Assembly: GCA_018398575.1 (NCBI GenBank)
Contig: JAGTXZ010000021.1
Span: forward strand, 186,001-250,000
Source of the DNA: Ampelomyces quisqualis
Taxonomy: Eukaryota; Ascomycota; Dothideomycetes; Pleosporales; Phaeosphaeriaceae
Length of the DNA: 64,000 nt
Direction: 5' to 3'
Shown: piece by piece, positions 10,725 to 21,127 of the stretch
Position numbering within the stretch: position 1 is the stretch's first letter
How the letters are laid out: each line of letters starts with the position of its first letter
Translations under genes and position numbers: made by a program
The notes under the pieces: generated by a model
What the model saw: only the letters and a program-made list of their open reading frames with translations
What the model was told of the DNA's origin: nothing
The model's database searches: none

Positions 10725-11882
10725 CTTAGCTGCAAAAACTTAAAAAGTAGCTTCTAAAAAAAAAGGCACTTTAAGCTAGGTAGTAGGTTATTATAATTCT
10801 TTATTACGCTTATTTACTTACTGCGCAAAGCTATGTTACTTAGAGAGATCTACTAATACTAAAGGTCTACTAAGCTTCTTATCTGTAAGCTACTCTTTTA
10901 GCAACTCTTATACAAAATAGCTTAAGAATACGTCTAAAGCACTAGTAGTAGTCTTTGCTTTTAAAAATTAGCTGTTAGAGTAGCTTAAGAGGCTGCTAAG
11001 GCCTATATAGTTAGTTTTTTAAGAGTTTATTTCTTAACCCTATTTTTTTAACAAAATTCTAACTAAATATAGATATAAATATAAATGCAATTTACGTAAA
11101 AAGAGTTACTATATAGGCAAAGGATATTAGACTTACACTTAAGTACTATTAGAAGTTTAGCTCTTATTAAGCATTTGCGTAAAAGATTTAGAATCTTTTA
11201 CTTTTATGTATATTAGAAATAAAGACCTAATTTCCTCTTTATTGTAATAAAAATTTGTAATTACTGTGCTATTTTTAATATTCCTAGCATAGTTTTGCTC
11301 TTATAAAATTTAGCATATTTTTAGAAACTTAATCTTATAAAATTAGTAGTTATATACTTTAAATTTTATTTAATTGCGCAAAACTTATGCAACTTAACCT
11401 TAACCTATAATAAATTACCTCTAACTTAACCTCTACTTACTTTTAGTGTTAATTAAATAAGTAGAGGTTAGGTTAGGTATAGAGTCTTACGTAAAAGTAC
11501 CTTACTCTAACCTAACCTCTACCTATTTACTGCCGTAATATAGCGTTAGCTAGTAGGCTATAAGTAGTATTAGTAAGGCTTATAAGATTAATTAAACATA
11601 TAAGAAGAAAACTTAAAAAAAATCTAACGTATAAATCTAATAAATAGCTAGTTCTGTTAATATTATTTTTAAACTTATAAAGTACTTTCTTAACATTTAT
11701 ACTATACTAATAATATATAGTATCTATATAGGATAGATCTTTTATTTAATACTATAAAGTTAGAGTAGTTATAAGTTTTTTTAAGCTAATCATAGTAAAA
11801 AAAAGATAGATCTATTAACTAGTACTTCTATTACTTTAGTAGAGTAGTAATTTTTTTCTAAGTAAACAATTATAATATTTAA
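10725..11882. other. AT-rich block downstream of the element
   Basis: The region has very low GC and no open frame of note, and probably holds further RIP-degraded repeat. It carries CCTAACCTCTAC-type motifs in both orientations (see 11461-11522). The AT-rich character stops abruptly near 11,880, where balanced-composition sequence starts. Confidence 0.6.
11461..11522. repeat. Perfect 16-bp inverted repeat with 30-base loop
   Basis: GTAGAGGTTAGGTTAG at 11461-11476 is repeated as its exact reverse complement at 11507-11522. A further 13-base arm pair overlaps it on the left (11427-11439 with 11458-11470). The nested arms suggest the end of a small DNA transposon or a hairpin, but I cannot assign a family. 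Confidence 0.6.
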
Positions 11883-12109
11883 ATTAGAACACCAGAGCTT
11901 TTCTTCAAGCCGAAAGTATTTCTATCTAGACTAGGAGGATGAAATTTTATTATGCTATAATAAATCCTAAAGGTTAAAAGAGTACATTTACAGCACACCC
12001 CTCTGATAGCTCTAGTACGCTTGGCACGGAGCAAAGTTCGAGGTTTTAGCGTGGCCGGGTAAGGTGTGTCCTGCACGGCTGTTGCACTCTTTTTACACGT
12101 CATTTGACA

Positions 12110-13207
12110 ATGTTCAGCAAGTCTTCCAAATCCACTGTTATATCTGTCATAGGCTCTCTCAATGTTGACCTTGTCACTCGCACGCCGCGAGTTCCCGTCG
12201 GAGGCGAGACATTGACCAGCGAAGCTTTCAACATTGGCTGGGGTGGGAAAGGCGCAAACCAAGCTGTCGCATGCGCACGACTATCTCGCAGTCAGCAACA
12301 AGCATCATCAGGCGAAAAGTCTGATGTTGAAGTGCGCATGGTTGGCGCTGTGGGTGATGATGAGTTCCACGAAGGCTTCTTGAAGGCCTTGCAGGCGGAT
12401 GGTCTGAAAACAGACAACGTCAAGATCTTGAAAGGCAAGAAGACGGGCGTCGCAGTTATCATTGTCGAAACGGGCACAGGAGAAAATCGGATTATGTACT
12501 GTCCGGGCGCGAACTACGACGTTGAAGAGGCAGACTCGATTGATGCTGACGCAAGCGTGGCACTCTTTCAATTGGAGCTACCGCTCAAGGTGGTAAGTCT
12601 TGGAACTTTGCGAGAAGGGTGTTGAAACGACATGTATTGACTGGAAATAGGTATTGCACAACATGAAGACCGCAAAAGAAAAAAAAATCGAGACCATCAT
12701 TAACCCAGCGCCCGCGATTGCTCTGCCCGAGGAAGCATATCAGGGATTGGGTCACCTCATCGTTAACGAGACAGAAGCTGCCATTCTTTCAGGGATTGAG
12801 AAGCCGCAAAATTGGAACGAAGTAGCTGCAGTATTCATCGCTCGTGGTGTGAAGAATGTTATCATCACTCTTGGCGGCGAAGTAAGTATTTGAGTTCCAA
12901 ACGTTTCCTTTAGCACCGCTCACATGGTCAGGGTGTCTTCTACAAAACTGCAAAGCAAGAAGCAGCTTCTCAAGATGGTAGCATTGTGCCAGCACGCAAA
13001 GTTAAGGTAGTTGATACAACAGCGGCGGGTGATACTTTCGTAGGCGCATACACAGTCTCAGTAGCGCGATGGAAAGCCACGTCTCACGGAGCCGACTTTG
13101 ACCTCGACGTAGCTATCTCGCATGCAAATCGGGCGGCGTCAATGACGGTTCAAAAAGCTGGCGCGCAATCGAGTATTCCTTGGGCCAATGAGGTGCCCGA
13201 GACATAG
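12110..13207 (+). CDS. RBK1: Ribokinase (PfkB family)
   Basis: It phosphorylates D-ribose to ribose 5-phosphate in the cytosol, feeding the pentose phosphate pathway and nucleotide synthesis. The exons are 12110-12592, 12651-12881 and 12932-13207, giving 329 residues, usual for the family. The N-terminus has the sugar-binding GSLNVDLV and the glycine-rich GGKGANQAVACARL. The PfkB signature DTTAAGDTFVGAY includes the catalytic base near Asp272. Both introns (58 and 50 bp) have GTAAGT donors. The start is the first ATG; six bases upstream, in frame, is only a TTG. The gene is intact although its ATG is only about 230 bp from the RIP-mutated block, so its promoter is compact or partly in AT-rich DNA. 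Confidence 0.93.
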
Positions 13208-13519
13208 GTACACGATACACGTTGAGCAGGCTTATGCTAGAATGGCAGGGCATCAATCGAGTAGGCTCAATCGAAGAGTGGGTGCTTGTTGATATTTACG
13301 GCCAGATGCAGCCAGAGGCATCAGTTGTGGAAAGGTACTTATTCCGGGCTATCGAATTCCGCTTCGTTTGGGGCTACCCGACGGCCACCCCATGTGCCGC
13401 TATCGGATTAAAATTTACTTCTCTTTCACGCTTCAAAATATTACTGTGGCTCTAGGAACCCTCATTTCAATGGCAAGCTTGTGCATGTCCCATTCAACGT
13501 CGCAGTACCAAGGCGGAGA

Positions 13520-14050
13520 TAAGCGTTCCCTCAACCTCGGACAAAGAAAGAAGAGGCGAAAGTCTTGCGCAAAGTCGATCACGGCCTGATCCCTATCCTC
13601 GGTTTTTCTTTACTCCGTTCCTGGCCTCGATAGGTTAAATCTATCCAAAACTCGTGTCGCAGGCATGAACAATGACCTGTGCTTCGACATAGGGGATCGC
13701 TACTCCATTGCCGCTCTCATATTCTTCATCACATACTGCATTTTCGAGATGCCAACAACGCTAATGCCTTGGCCCATCGACCCCAAGAATCTACTCGATT
13801 GCCTCGCGATAAGCTGGGGAGCTGTAATGCTTGGCATGGGCTTGGGCACCGATTGGCGTTGATTGTGGTCCGACGTATTGAACTGGCGTGCAGTATGCCT
13901 GTGCTACGCAGGTTTTGTTGATTATCTTGTGTACGGTTATGTTCTTTCACTTCTGCAAGAAGGACAGGGCAGCTGATGATAGGGGTGAAGTCATACAAGA
14001 GGAAGAGACCTCTGGTGCATGTATTAGGGGCATAGAGGTTGCAGCATAGC
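13520..14050 (+). pseudogene. Relic of an allantoate-permease-like MFS transporter (ACS/Dal5 family)
   Basis: Pieces of one transporter remain in order. EEAKVLRKVDHGLIPIL (about 13550-13600) is the amphipathic lead into helix 1. After a frameshift come LDRLNLSKTRVAGMNNDL and RYSIAALIFFITYCIFEMP (about 13625-13760), the helix 1 to helix 2 region of the family, and ISWGAVMLGMG (helix 3), ending in a stop near 13860. A different frame then gives VLLIILCTVMFFHFCKKDRAADD, which resembles helix 12 and the basic tail. Helices 4-11 are missing. The family imports allantoate, nicotinate, biotin and similar anions, but this copy cannot work. Confidence 0.7.
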
Positions 14051-14149
14051 TTGGATATTGAGCTATGTATGTCAAAGACCTTAAGCTATCCCGGCCTTTG
14101 ACCAATACAAATATACCTCAGTATTCCAAACTATTGTTATTACCAATGA

Positions 14150-15250
14150 TCAGACTTGATCAGTGTCCCATGTTGACTCTTCAATCTCCTCGGCAAGTGC
14201 AGGCTTCCAATACGGAACTTCAATAAGTATCTCGTCAACTTCGCCTACTGCAGTCTCCCAGATACATGTAATTGTTGAGTAATTCGCCATATGGTCGTCC
14301 CAATCTTTTGTGGTTGGAAAGGCAGCAGCAGTTTCACGCTCGGTTCTTCTCGTACGCCGCACCTCTTTCGTTTCGAATTCATGGCAGTGATTCCGCCACA
14401 CCAACAAATGTTCCCGGAACTCTCTAAGTATCAAAGGAAGAACCGCTTCCAGTTTCAGTCCAGTGTTATCCTCGATGCACCAGTCGGTGGTGACGAGTTT
14501 CGTAGCTGGAGGACTGAGCCACAAATCCTTTGCTGTTCCACCCGCCTGTACAGCCTTGTAGGCTCTTGCCAAACCCTTTGCGAAATGAAGAACTTCTTCG
14601 CGAGAATGCTCCCAGCAACTCTTTGGTGCTAGTTTTGTCGAGACAATGGATATAGCGAACAAAAGGTGCTTACTGTTCCCACGGAAACAGCACGTTACAT
14701 CTCCTAGGAAATGAAACAGTGGGTGTAGGTTTTCGTACTTGAAGTCAGTATGCCATTGGTCGCAGAGATCGCAGTGAAGCTCTTGTAGTTCTGCCGGCCA
14801 GCCATTAGGATAGCGGACACCCATGAAGCAGGCACGAAGTCTGTAGAATTTGTACGAGGCTGATTCTTCGTCATCGTCCTGTTCCCAGACTGAGCCCTTC
14901 TCGAATCCCTCCGTAGATACATCGTGAATGTTGTCCAGGAAAGTGTCTTCTATGTCTCGAACAAGATTCCATATGTTCCTACCCTGGTACTCAAATTGAG
15001 GCACTGTTGCGTCCCTAGCAGCTTTTGTCAACTCTTCGAAGGGTAGGTTATGGTCGCCATTTATCGTTTCTGGCAACTTGTAAATTTTTTGCAGCAAGGG
15101 CTTGGAGCCAGCAACGCAATTTTTCCAGAATGTGCATACGCCGGTCGCTCTAACAACGGTTTCATGGTCGAGGTAGAGAAGAATGAGCTCTACAATCTCC
15201 GAGACGTTTGGAAAAGATGCTGCATCAGCAGCTACACGTTGGTTGCTCAT
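14150..15250 (-). CDS. F-box-like domain protein
   Basis: A single exon encodes 366 residues. The N-terminus has NVSEIVELILLYLDHETVVRATGVCTFWKNCV (residues about 14-46), the Leu/Ile pattern and the final Trp-containing helix of an F-box, which would bind Skp1 in an SCF ubiquitin ligase. The rest has no repeat or domain I recognise. It contains a Cys/His-rich stretch (ELHCDLCDQWH) and a Trp-rich acidic C-terminus. The first ATG of the frame is at 15250; only a TTG lies upstream. Such fungal F-box-like proteins are numerous and their targets are mostly unknown. Confidence 0.8.
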   Translation of the reverse strand: MSNQRVAADAASFPNVSEIVELILLYLDHETVVRATGVCTFWKNCVAGSKPLLQKIYKLPETINGDHNLPFEELTKAARDATVPQFEYQGRNIWNLVRDIEDTFLDNIHDVSTEGFEKGSVWEQDDDEESASYKFYRLRACFMGVRYPNGWPAELQELHCDLCDQWHTDFKYENLHPLFHFLGDVTCCFRGNSKHLLFAISIVSTKLAPKSCWEHSREEVLHFAKGLARAYKAVQAGGTAKDLWLSPPATKLVTTDWCIEDNTGLKLEAVLPLILREFREHLLVWRNHCHEFETKEVRRTRRTERETAAAFPTTKDWDDHMANYSTITCIWETAVGEVDEILIEVPYWKPALAEEIEESTWDTDQV

Positions 15251-16137
15251 TGTTGGGGACAAGAAACTGTGTTTGTGATAACTGCAAGAAATAATTTTTT
15301 TTAAATGTCAGAATATGATCAGATCTGACTCAAGTACTCCTGTCATGTCTATGAAGATTGTGAGTACTGGTGACACTAAGATGAGTGAAGGCTGGCGTGA
15401 GTAAGACTGGAAAGAATGATCGATGACCCTGCAAAGTCACTCCTTTGTCAGGTTATTCCTGCGATACCTCTTATATCGATATTGTGATGAGCGTGAACGT
15501 TTGCCTGCGTCCTGTGAAGCCTAATGCACATACTTGAGAATTTTCAGCGACCTGTTAGCCGTGGTACTGGAAGCGGTGCGTGACTGAATGAGTTCGACTG
15601 ACGCGCTGCAATCAGTCATGACTCATCAGTATATGAATCACTCTCCCGTTGTCCACGGCCGTGCATCTCAATACGTCACGAATCCAGAATCATGTAATCG
15701 ACTGCTCTATGAATTACACTCAAGATCGAATTCAAAGATTGACTTGCCCCTGCGCAGGACGCACCACACATCTTAGTCGCGAATGGCATTTCTCTATTCC
15801 GAAGCACGTCACGACAAATTTATACCTAGGCCTGATGTTGAACACTTCGTCCTAAGGCACTGAAACACAACAGAGCCAAACTGGTGGGAGTGTGTCCCGT
15901 TTACTAGAATTGTTTGAGGGGGCAGAGAGCAGTGATGCGAGGGAATTCACGGGTGGGAAGTGAACTTGATCTACGAAGCACGTGGACGGGTGCAAGATTG
16001 CCATGCACAGCTTGAGTAAACGAGTGTCTGTCATGTGTGATCCTCAATCTAGATACATGTAGTCATTCCTACCCCACCACGAAGCCAAAGTCTACCTAGA
16101 CGAAGGAATTCGATGCTCCTAGAACCACACCCAGACT
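15251..16137. other. Intergenic, no gene seen
   Basis: The region has balanced composition and only short frames without protein character on both strands. It separates the promoter of the F-box-like gene from the end of the GH7 relic. Confidence 0.6.
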
Positions 16138-16860
16138 CTATACTGGCTGTTGGAACGTCGAGCCAATAGGGCCAAACTTGATGTTCGAAAATACTACCTG
16201 CGCATTGGGGTTATTGGCCTCTACGTCTGCCGGTGCACCGCTCGTGATATCGCACTCCCCCCTAGCCGCACCAGGAGATTCTGGGTCGCGGTCGGTCGGG
16301 TATGTCGAGTCAAGCCAGAGCATATTCGCGTAGTGGTCGTCCCAGAGCGACATGACAAGGACCATGCCGAGACCCATGCCCTTACCCATGGAGGCCATGC
16401 CGCCGAACTCGTTGAAGGGGTAGATCTCCTCATTGAAGACTTGCTTCTGGGTGTCGCACCACTTCTGGGTGATTGAGTTGCCGGTCATGCCGGGAATGGT
16501 GGGTTCGGGATTGGAAAATACGGTGCCGCCTTGGACGTAGAAGCGCTTGAGCTCGGTGAGGGACGTACCTGAGCCGACGAATTGGGTGACGACGGTCATT
16601 TTCTTAGAGGTGTCGACTCTTTTGCCTTTGCCGTAAAAGTCCTTGACACCGACGCGGTAGGGATTGACTGGTAGAAGGATGATGTGTTAGCCTGTGTACT
16701 GCCATGTAGGAGTGGTATATGAGGTGGGGAGACATACAGTCACAGCCATTAGCATCGCATGTTCCGGCGTAACGATCTTGAGAGTATGTGCCACCACAGT
16801 TATCGTCTTCGCAGACTGAGTAGCCTTCAGGTTGGCACGAGTGAGGTGTCAGAGCAGTGG
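16138..16860 (-). pseudogene. 3' remnant of a GH7 cellobiohydrolase/endoglucanase
   Basis: Two exons (about 16860-16738 and 16667-16138) with a proper 70-bp intron encode the last 210 or so residues of a glycoside hydrolase family 7 protein: TPHSCQPEGY, CGGTYSQDRYAGTCD, FNPYRVG, KKMTVVTQFV, WDDHYANMLWLDSTYP and the family-typical end SNIKFGPIGSTF. There is no cellulose-binding module. The first half, including the signal peptide and the catalytic E-x-D-x-x-E motif, is absent; above 16860 the sequence becomes the leader of ADE6 on the other strand. The remaining frame is clean, so the loss may be recent. The product would be inactive even if translated. Confidence 0.82.
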
Positions 16861-17020
16861 AGACAGGAAGGAGGCGCTAGTGACGCACCCAATGGCCGCA
16901 GCCCCACCTGCCCCACTGAAATTTTTGGGAAAGAGGTACCCCGCGCATCACCATCGCTCTTTCTGTCATGGGACAGTCGTGATACTTGACCTTCACCCAC
17001 ACCAATTGGCGCTGTCCACC

Positions 17021-20000
17021 ATGGCGTCGTCGACCGCGGACCCGTACCTCATCCTGCCCGGGTCGCTGGCCCACTCCGAGTTCCGGCTGCAACGACTGGC
17101 GCAGGACATCGGGGCGAAGCAAGTGCGCGCGCTCTGGGTGCACTTTGTCCATCCCCTCAAGGAGCTGAGCGCCGACGAGCTGCAGACGCTGCAGCAGATT
17201 TTGCACTACGGCGAGGCCCCCGACGCCCAGGACCGCCTCTCCCAGACGCTGCTCGACGCCCTCAGCCGCGCCGACACGCCGCGCGACGCCGAGACGGCCC
17301 TCTTCTACGTGTGCCCCCGCGCGGGCACCATCTCGCCATGGAGCTCGCTGGCCTCGATGATTGCGCGCACGTGCAGCCTCGAGCACGCGGTGAAGCGCAT
17401 CGAGCGCGGCCTAGTCATTGCCGCCACGTTTGAGCAGCCGCTCGGGGCCGACGACGTGCCCGCGCGCGACAAGCTGCACGACCGCATGACGCAGACCATC
17501 AGCCGCCATGCGCCCAACCTCGACGACATGTTCGGCGAGCGCGAGCCGGCACGGGCCACGACCATCAGGTTCGAAGAGCACGGCAGCGCGCAAGCCGCCC
17601 TTGAGACGGCCAATCGCGAGCTCGGCCTGGCCATGGACAGGTCGGAGATGGAATACCTCGTCGACGCCTACCAGCACGAGCTCAGGCGGGGGCCCGTCGA
17701 CGTCGAGCTCTTCATGTTCGCCCAGGTCAACTCCGAGCACTGCCGGCACAAGCAGTTCAATGCCGACTTCACCATCGACGGCATGCGCAAGCCGTACTCG
17801 CTCTTCGGCATGATCCGCAACACGCACCAGAAGCATCCCGAGCACGTCGTCAGCGCGTACAGCGACAATGCCGCTGTCTTGCGCGGGGAAGAGGCGAGCT
17901 TCTGGGCGCCCAGCAACCTGACGGGCGAATGGCACGGCACCAAGGAGACGGTCCACATCCTGTGCAAGGTCGAGACGCACAACCACCCAACTGCTGTGTC
18001 GCCGTTCCCCGGTGCCGCCACGGGTTCGGGCGGCGAGATCAGAGACGAGGGCGCCGTCGGGCGTGGTTCCAGGCCCAAGGCTGGCCTGGCTGGCTTCACC
18101 GTCTCCGATCTGCTGATCGAGGGATTTGAACGCCCCTGGGAGATGCGCGACGTGGGCAAGCCTGCGCACATCGCCAGCAGTCTGGACATTATGCTCGAAG
18201 CACCCCTTGGCAGTGCGCAGTTCAATAACGAATTCGGCCGACCATGCACAATGGGCTACTTCCGGACAATGCTTATGCGCGTCTTCACCAACGAGAGGGA
18301 GACGGAGATACGGGGCTACCACAAACCTATCATGCTAGCTGGTGGCGTCGGCACGGTGAGGCCGCAACATGCGCTCAAAGACCCCGGTATTGTGCCCGCT
18401 GGCTCCCATCTTCTCGTCATCGGTGGGCCTGCTATGCTCATCGGTCTCGGCGGGGGTGCCGCCTCCAGCGTGCTGTCCGGCGAGGGCAATATCGATCTCG
18501 ATTTTGCTAGCGTACAAAGAGGCAACCCCGAAGTACAGCGGCGGGCACAAGAAGTCATCGACACATGTCGTTCAATGGGTGACAAGAACCCCATCCTTTT
18601 CATACACGATGTTGGAGCTGGTGGTCTGTCCAACGCACTGCCTGAACTCGTGCACGACTCAGGTCTCGGGGCTATCTTCGAGCTGCGGGAGGTGGATATT
18701 GCCGATAAAAGCATGAGTCCATTGCAGATTTGGTGCTGCGAAGCACAAGAACGATACGTGCTGGCCGTCGGCCCTGACGAGCTTGATCTTTTCAAGCGCA
18801 TCTGCCATCGCGAGCGCTGTGGCTTCTCCGTCGTGGGCGTAGCAACAGACGAGCAGCGCTTGGTGCTCAAAGACCGAAACTCAGAAGAGAGTCCGACCCC
18901 AATTGATCTGCCCATGTCTACTCTCTTTGGAAAACCACCAAAAATGTCACGCATTGTGGAGTCGCGCAAACTCAGGCTGCCCGCTTTCGATAGTAGCCTT
19001 TCAATTTACCTTCCCGACACACCCAAGGATGGCTTAATCGGAGAGGCTGTAGATCGGGTCCTCACCCTTCCTTCGGTGGGCTCCAAGTCCTTCCTCATCA
19101 CTATAGGAGATCGAACTGTCGGTGGTCTGACCGTGCGTGACCAGATGGTCGGTAAGTGGCAAGTTCCAGTGGCTGATGTTTCCGTAACAGCCACGTCGCT
19201 GCTTGCTGGAGTCAAGTCTGGAGAGGCCATGTCCATGGGCGAGAAGCCTACGCTGGCCTTGATTTCTCCCGCAGCTTCGGCTAGGATGGCGGTCGCAGAG
19301 TCGCTCATGAACATTGCTGCAGCGAGTTTATTCGATCGGCTATCCAGAGTACGCTTGTCAGCCAATTGGATGTCCGCCAGTAGCCATCCTGGTGAGGGTG
19401 CTGCACTATACGAAGCAGTTGAGGCAATCGGCATGGACTTGTGCCCTCGGCTTGGCATATCCATTCCTGTTGGCAAAGATTCTATGAGCATGAAGATGAA
19501 ATGGGTTGACGACGGCGAAGCAAAAGAAGTTACCGCACCCATGTCAGTTGTTATCACTGCTTTTGCACCAGTCGATAGGATCGACCGCACGTGGACCCCG
19601 GCTCTTGAGCGACTAGAAGATGTCGGTGAGACGATACTAATGTTTGTCGATCTGGCAGCAGGAAAGAAACATCTCGGTGGTTCCGCTCTAGCGCAAACAT
19701 TCGGACAAGTCGGAGATGAAGCGCCTGATGTCTATGACGCGGATGTCATCAAAGACTACTTCGATGCTGTAGAGCAGCTTCACGAATCTGGCATCGTTCT
19801 CGCATACCATGACAGATCTGATGGAGGGCTATTTACAACACTTGTCGAAATGATGTTCGCTGGTCGTTGTGGTTTGGAGATCATGCTCGATGGTGTCTCA
19901 CGCTCGGGCGAAAACAAGGATGTCCTCGAGGCACTTTTCAACGAGGAACTTGGTGCAGTCTTTCAGGTGAGAAAGAAGGACGAAGTAGCCTTCAACCGCT

Positions 20001-21127
20001 GCTTCGCTACATGCGGGCCTCCACCCGGCATGGTCCGAAAGATCGGTCGTGTACCTGAAGCTTCGAAACAGGAGCTATGCCTCGTCTTTGGTACCAAGAT
20101 CGTTTACCGCAATAGCCGACAGAAGCTCCAACAACGCTGGGCAGAGACCTCGTACAGACTGCAGAAGCTTCGAGACAACCCAGCGTGCGCAGATACCGAG
20201 TACAAGAGCATCCTCGACGATAAGGATCCAGGCCTGTCTTATACCCTGACGTTCAAACCTGCCGAGAACATCCTGCCATTCAAGACAACGCTGGCTTCTC
20301 CGTTCACTTCGAAACCTCGGGTGGCCATATTGAGAGAAGAAGGTGTTAACGGTCAAGCCGAAATGGCATTCGCGTTCCACCAGGCCGGATTCTCTGCAAT
20401 CGATGTTCACATGACGGATATCATTTCTAATCGCGTCTCACTTGCCGGCTTTGCCGGCTTAGCCGCCTGTGGTGGCTTCTCATACGGCGATGTCCTTGGC
20501 GCTGGACAAGGTTGGGCAAAGTCTGTTCTCCTCCACCCCAACACCCGGAAAGAGTTCCAGGCTTTCTTCGAGAGACCTGACACCTTCTCACTTGGTGTTT
20601 GTAATGGATGCCAGTTCATGAGCAAGCTCAAAGAGCTCATTCCTGGCGCTGGTCTCTGGCCGAGCTTTGAACGCAACGTTAGTGAGCAGTATGAAGCGCG
20701 CGTATGCATGGTCGAGGTAATTGATCCCCAAGGGCCGAATACCCCGCCTTCGGTTTTTCTTCATGGCATGCACGGCTCCAAACTCCCCATCGTGACTGCT
20801 CACGGCGAGGGCCGGGCGCACTTCCCAGCTTCGTCTACTTCATCCTCTACACCGCAGGCACTGTACAATGAAAATCTCGTCAGTCTGCGCTATGTAGACA
20901 ACTACGGCAAGCAGACCGAGACCTACCCATACAACCCCAATGGATCACCAATGGGCATCACGGGCGTCAGAAGCACAGATGGAAGAGTGCTAGCACTGAT
21001 GCCACATCCTGAGCGCACGGTTCTGCGGGAAGTAGGTAGCTATATTCCTCGTAGTAACACAGAGGAGTGGGGTGAACTCGGCCCGTGGTCTCGAATGTTC
21101 AAGAGCGCAAGGAGGTGGGTAGGTTGA
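17021..21127 (+). CDS. ADE6: Phosphoribosylformylglycinamidine synthase (FGAM synthase)
   Basis: This is the fourth step of purine synthesis: formylglycinamide ribotide, glutamine and ATP give formylglycinamidine ribotide. A single exon encodes 1368 residues, full length for the large eukaryotic/PurL type. Features in order are an N-terminal domain, a linker with QVNSEHCRHKQFNADF, two AIR-synthase-like ATP domains (VETHNHPTAVSPFPGAATGS; HDVGAGGLSNALPELVHD), and a C-terminal class I glutaminase with nucleophile Cys1194 in GVCNGCQF and His1329/Glu1331 in MPHPERT. The frame stays open upstream to 16832, but ATG 17021 has a strong CCACC context and starts at the family's N-terminus. Its upstream region abuts the truncated GH7 relic. 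Confidence 0.97.
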   Translation: MASSTADPYLILPGSLAHSEFRLQRLAQDIGAKQVRALWVHFVHPLKELSADELQTLQQILHYGEAPDAQDRLSQTLLDALSRADTPRDAETALFYVCPRAGTISPWSSLASMIARTCSLEHAVKRIERGLVIAATFEQPLGADDVPARDKLHDRMTQTISRHAPNLDDMFGEREPARATTIRFEEHGSAQAALETANRELGLAMDRSEMEYLVDAYQHELRRGPVDVELFMFAQVNSEHCRHKQFNADFTIDGMRKPYSLFGMIRNTHQKHPEHVVSAYSDNAAVLRGEEASFWAPSNLTGEWHGTKETVHILCKVETHNHPTAVSPFPGAATGSGGEIRDEGAVGRGSRPKAGLAGFTVSDLLIEGFERPWEMRDVGKPAHIASSLDIMLEAPLGSAQFNNEFGRPCTMGYFRTMLMRVFTNERETEIRGYHKPIMLAGGVGTVRPQHALKDPGIVPAGSHLLVIGGPAMLIGLGGGAASSVLSGEGNIDLDFASVQRGNPEVQRRAQEVIDTCRSMGDKNPILFIHDVGAGGLSNALPELVHDSGLGAIFELREVDIADKSMSPLQIWCCEAQERYVLAVGPDELDLFKRICHRERCGFSVVGVATDEQRLVLKDRNSEESPTPIDLPMSTLFGKPPKMSRIVESRKLRLPAFDSSLSIYLPDTPKDGLIGEAVDRVLTLPSVGSKSFLITIGDRTVGGLTVRDQMVGKWQVPVADVSVTATSLLAGVKSGEAMSMGEKPTLALISPAASARMAVAESLMNIAAASLFDRLSRVRLSANWMSASSHPGEGAALYEAVEAIGMDLCPRLGISIPVGKDSMSMKMKWVDDGEAKEVTAPMSVVITAFAPVDRIDRTWTPALERLEDVGETILMFVDLAAGKKHLGGSALAQTFGQVGDEAPDVYDADVIKDYFDAVEQLHESGIVLAYHDRSDGGLFTTLVEMMFAGRCGLEIMLDGVSRSGENKDVLEALFNEELGAVFQVRKKDEVAFNRCFATCGPPPGMVRKIGRVPEASKQELCLVFGTKIVYRNSRQKLQQRWAETSYRLQKLRDNPACADTEYKSILDDKDPGLSYTLTFKPAENILPFKTTLASPFTSKPRVAILREEGVNGQAEMAFAFHQAGFSAIDVHMTDIISNRVSLAGFAGLAACGGFSYGDVLGAGQGWAKSVLLHPNTRKEFQAFFERPDTFSLGVCNGCQFMSKLKELIPGAGLWPSFERNVSEQYEARVCMVEVIDPQGPNTPPSVFLHGMHGSKLPIVTAHGEGRAHFPASSTSSSTPQALYNENLVSLRYVDNYGKQTETYPYNPNGSPMGITGVRSTDGRVLALMPHPERTVLREVGSYIPRSNTEEWGELGPWSRMFKSARRWVG

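Noticed and set aside
1..11880. Centromere or mitochondrial insertion as the source of the AT-rich block
   Set aside because: The LTRs, target duplication and gag/pol motifs explain most of it as RIP-degraded retrotransposon; no mitochondrial gene was recognised.
16832..17020. N-terminal extension of the ADE6 frame upstream of ATG 17021
   Set aside because: The frame is open, but its sequence lies at the GH7 breakpoint, has no family match, and ATG 17021 has the better context and fits the known N-terminus.
17411..18322. 303-codon minus-strand frame inside ADE6
   Set aside because: It is a shadow of the strongly biased codons of ADE6, with no protein-family character.
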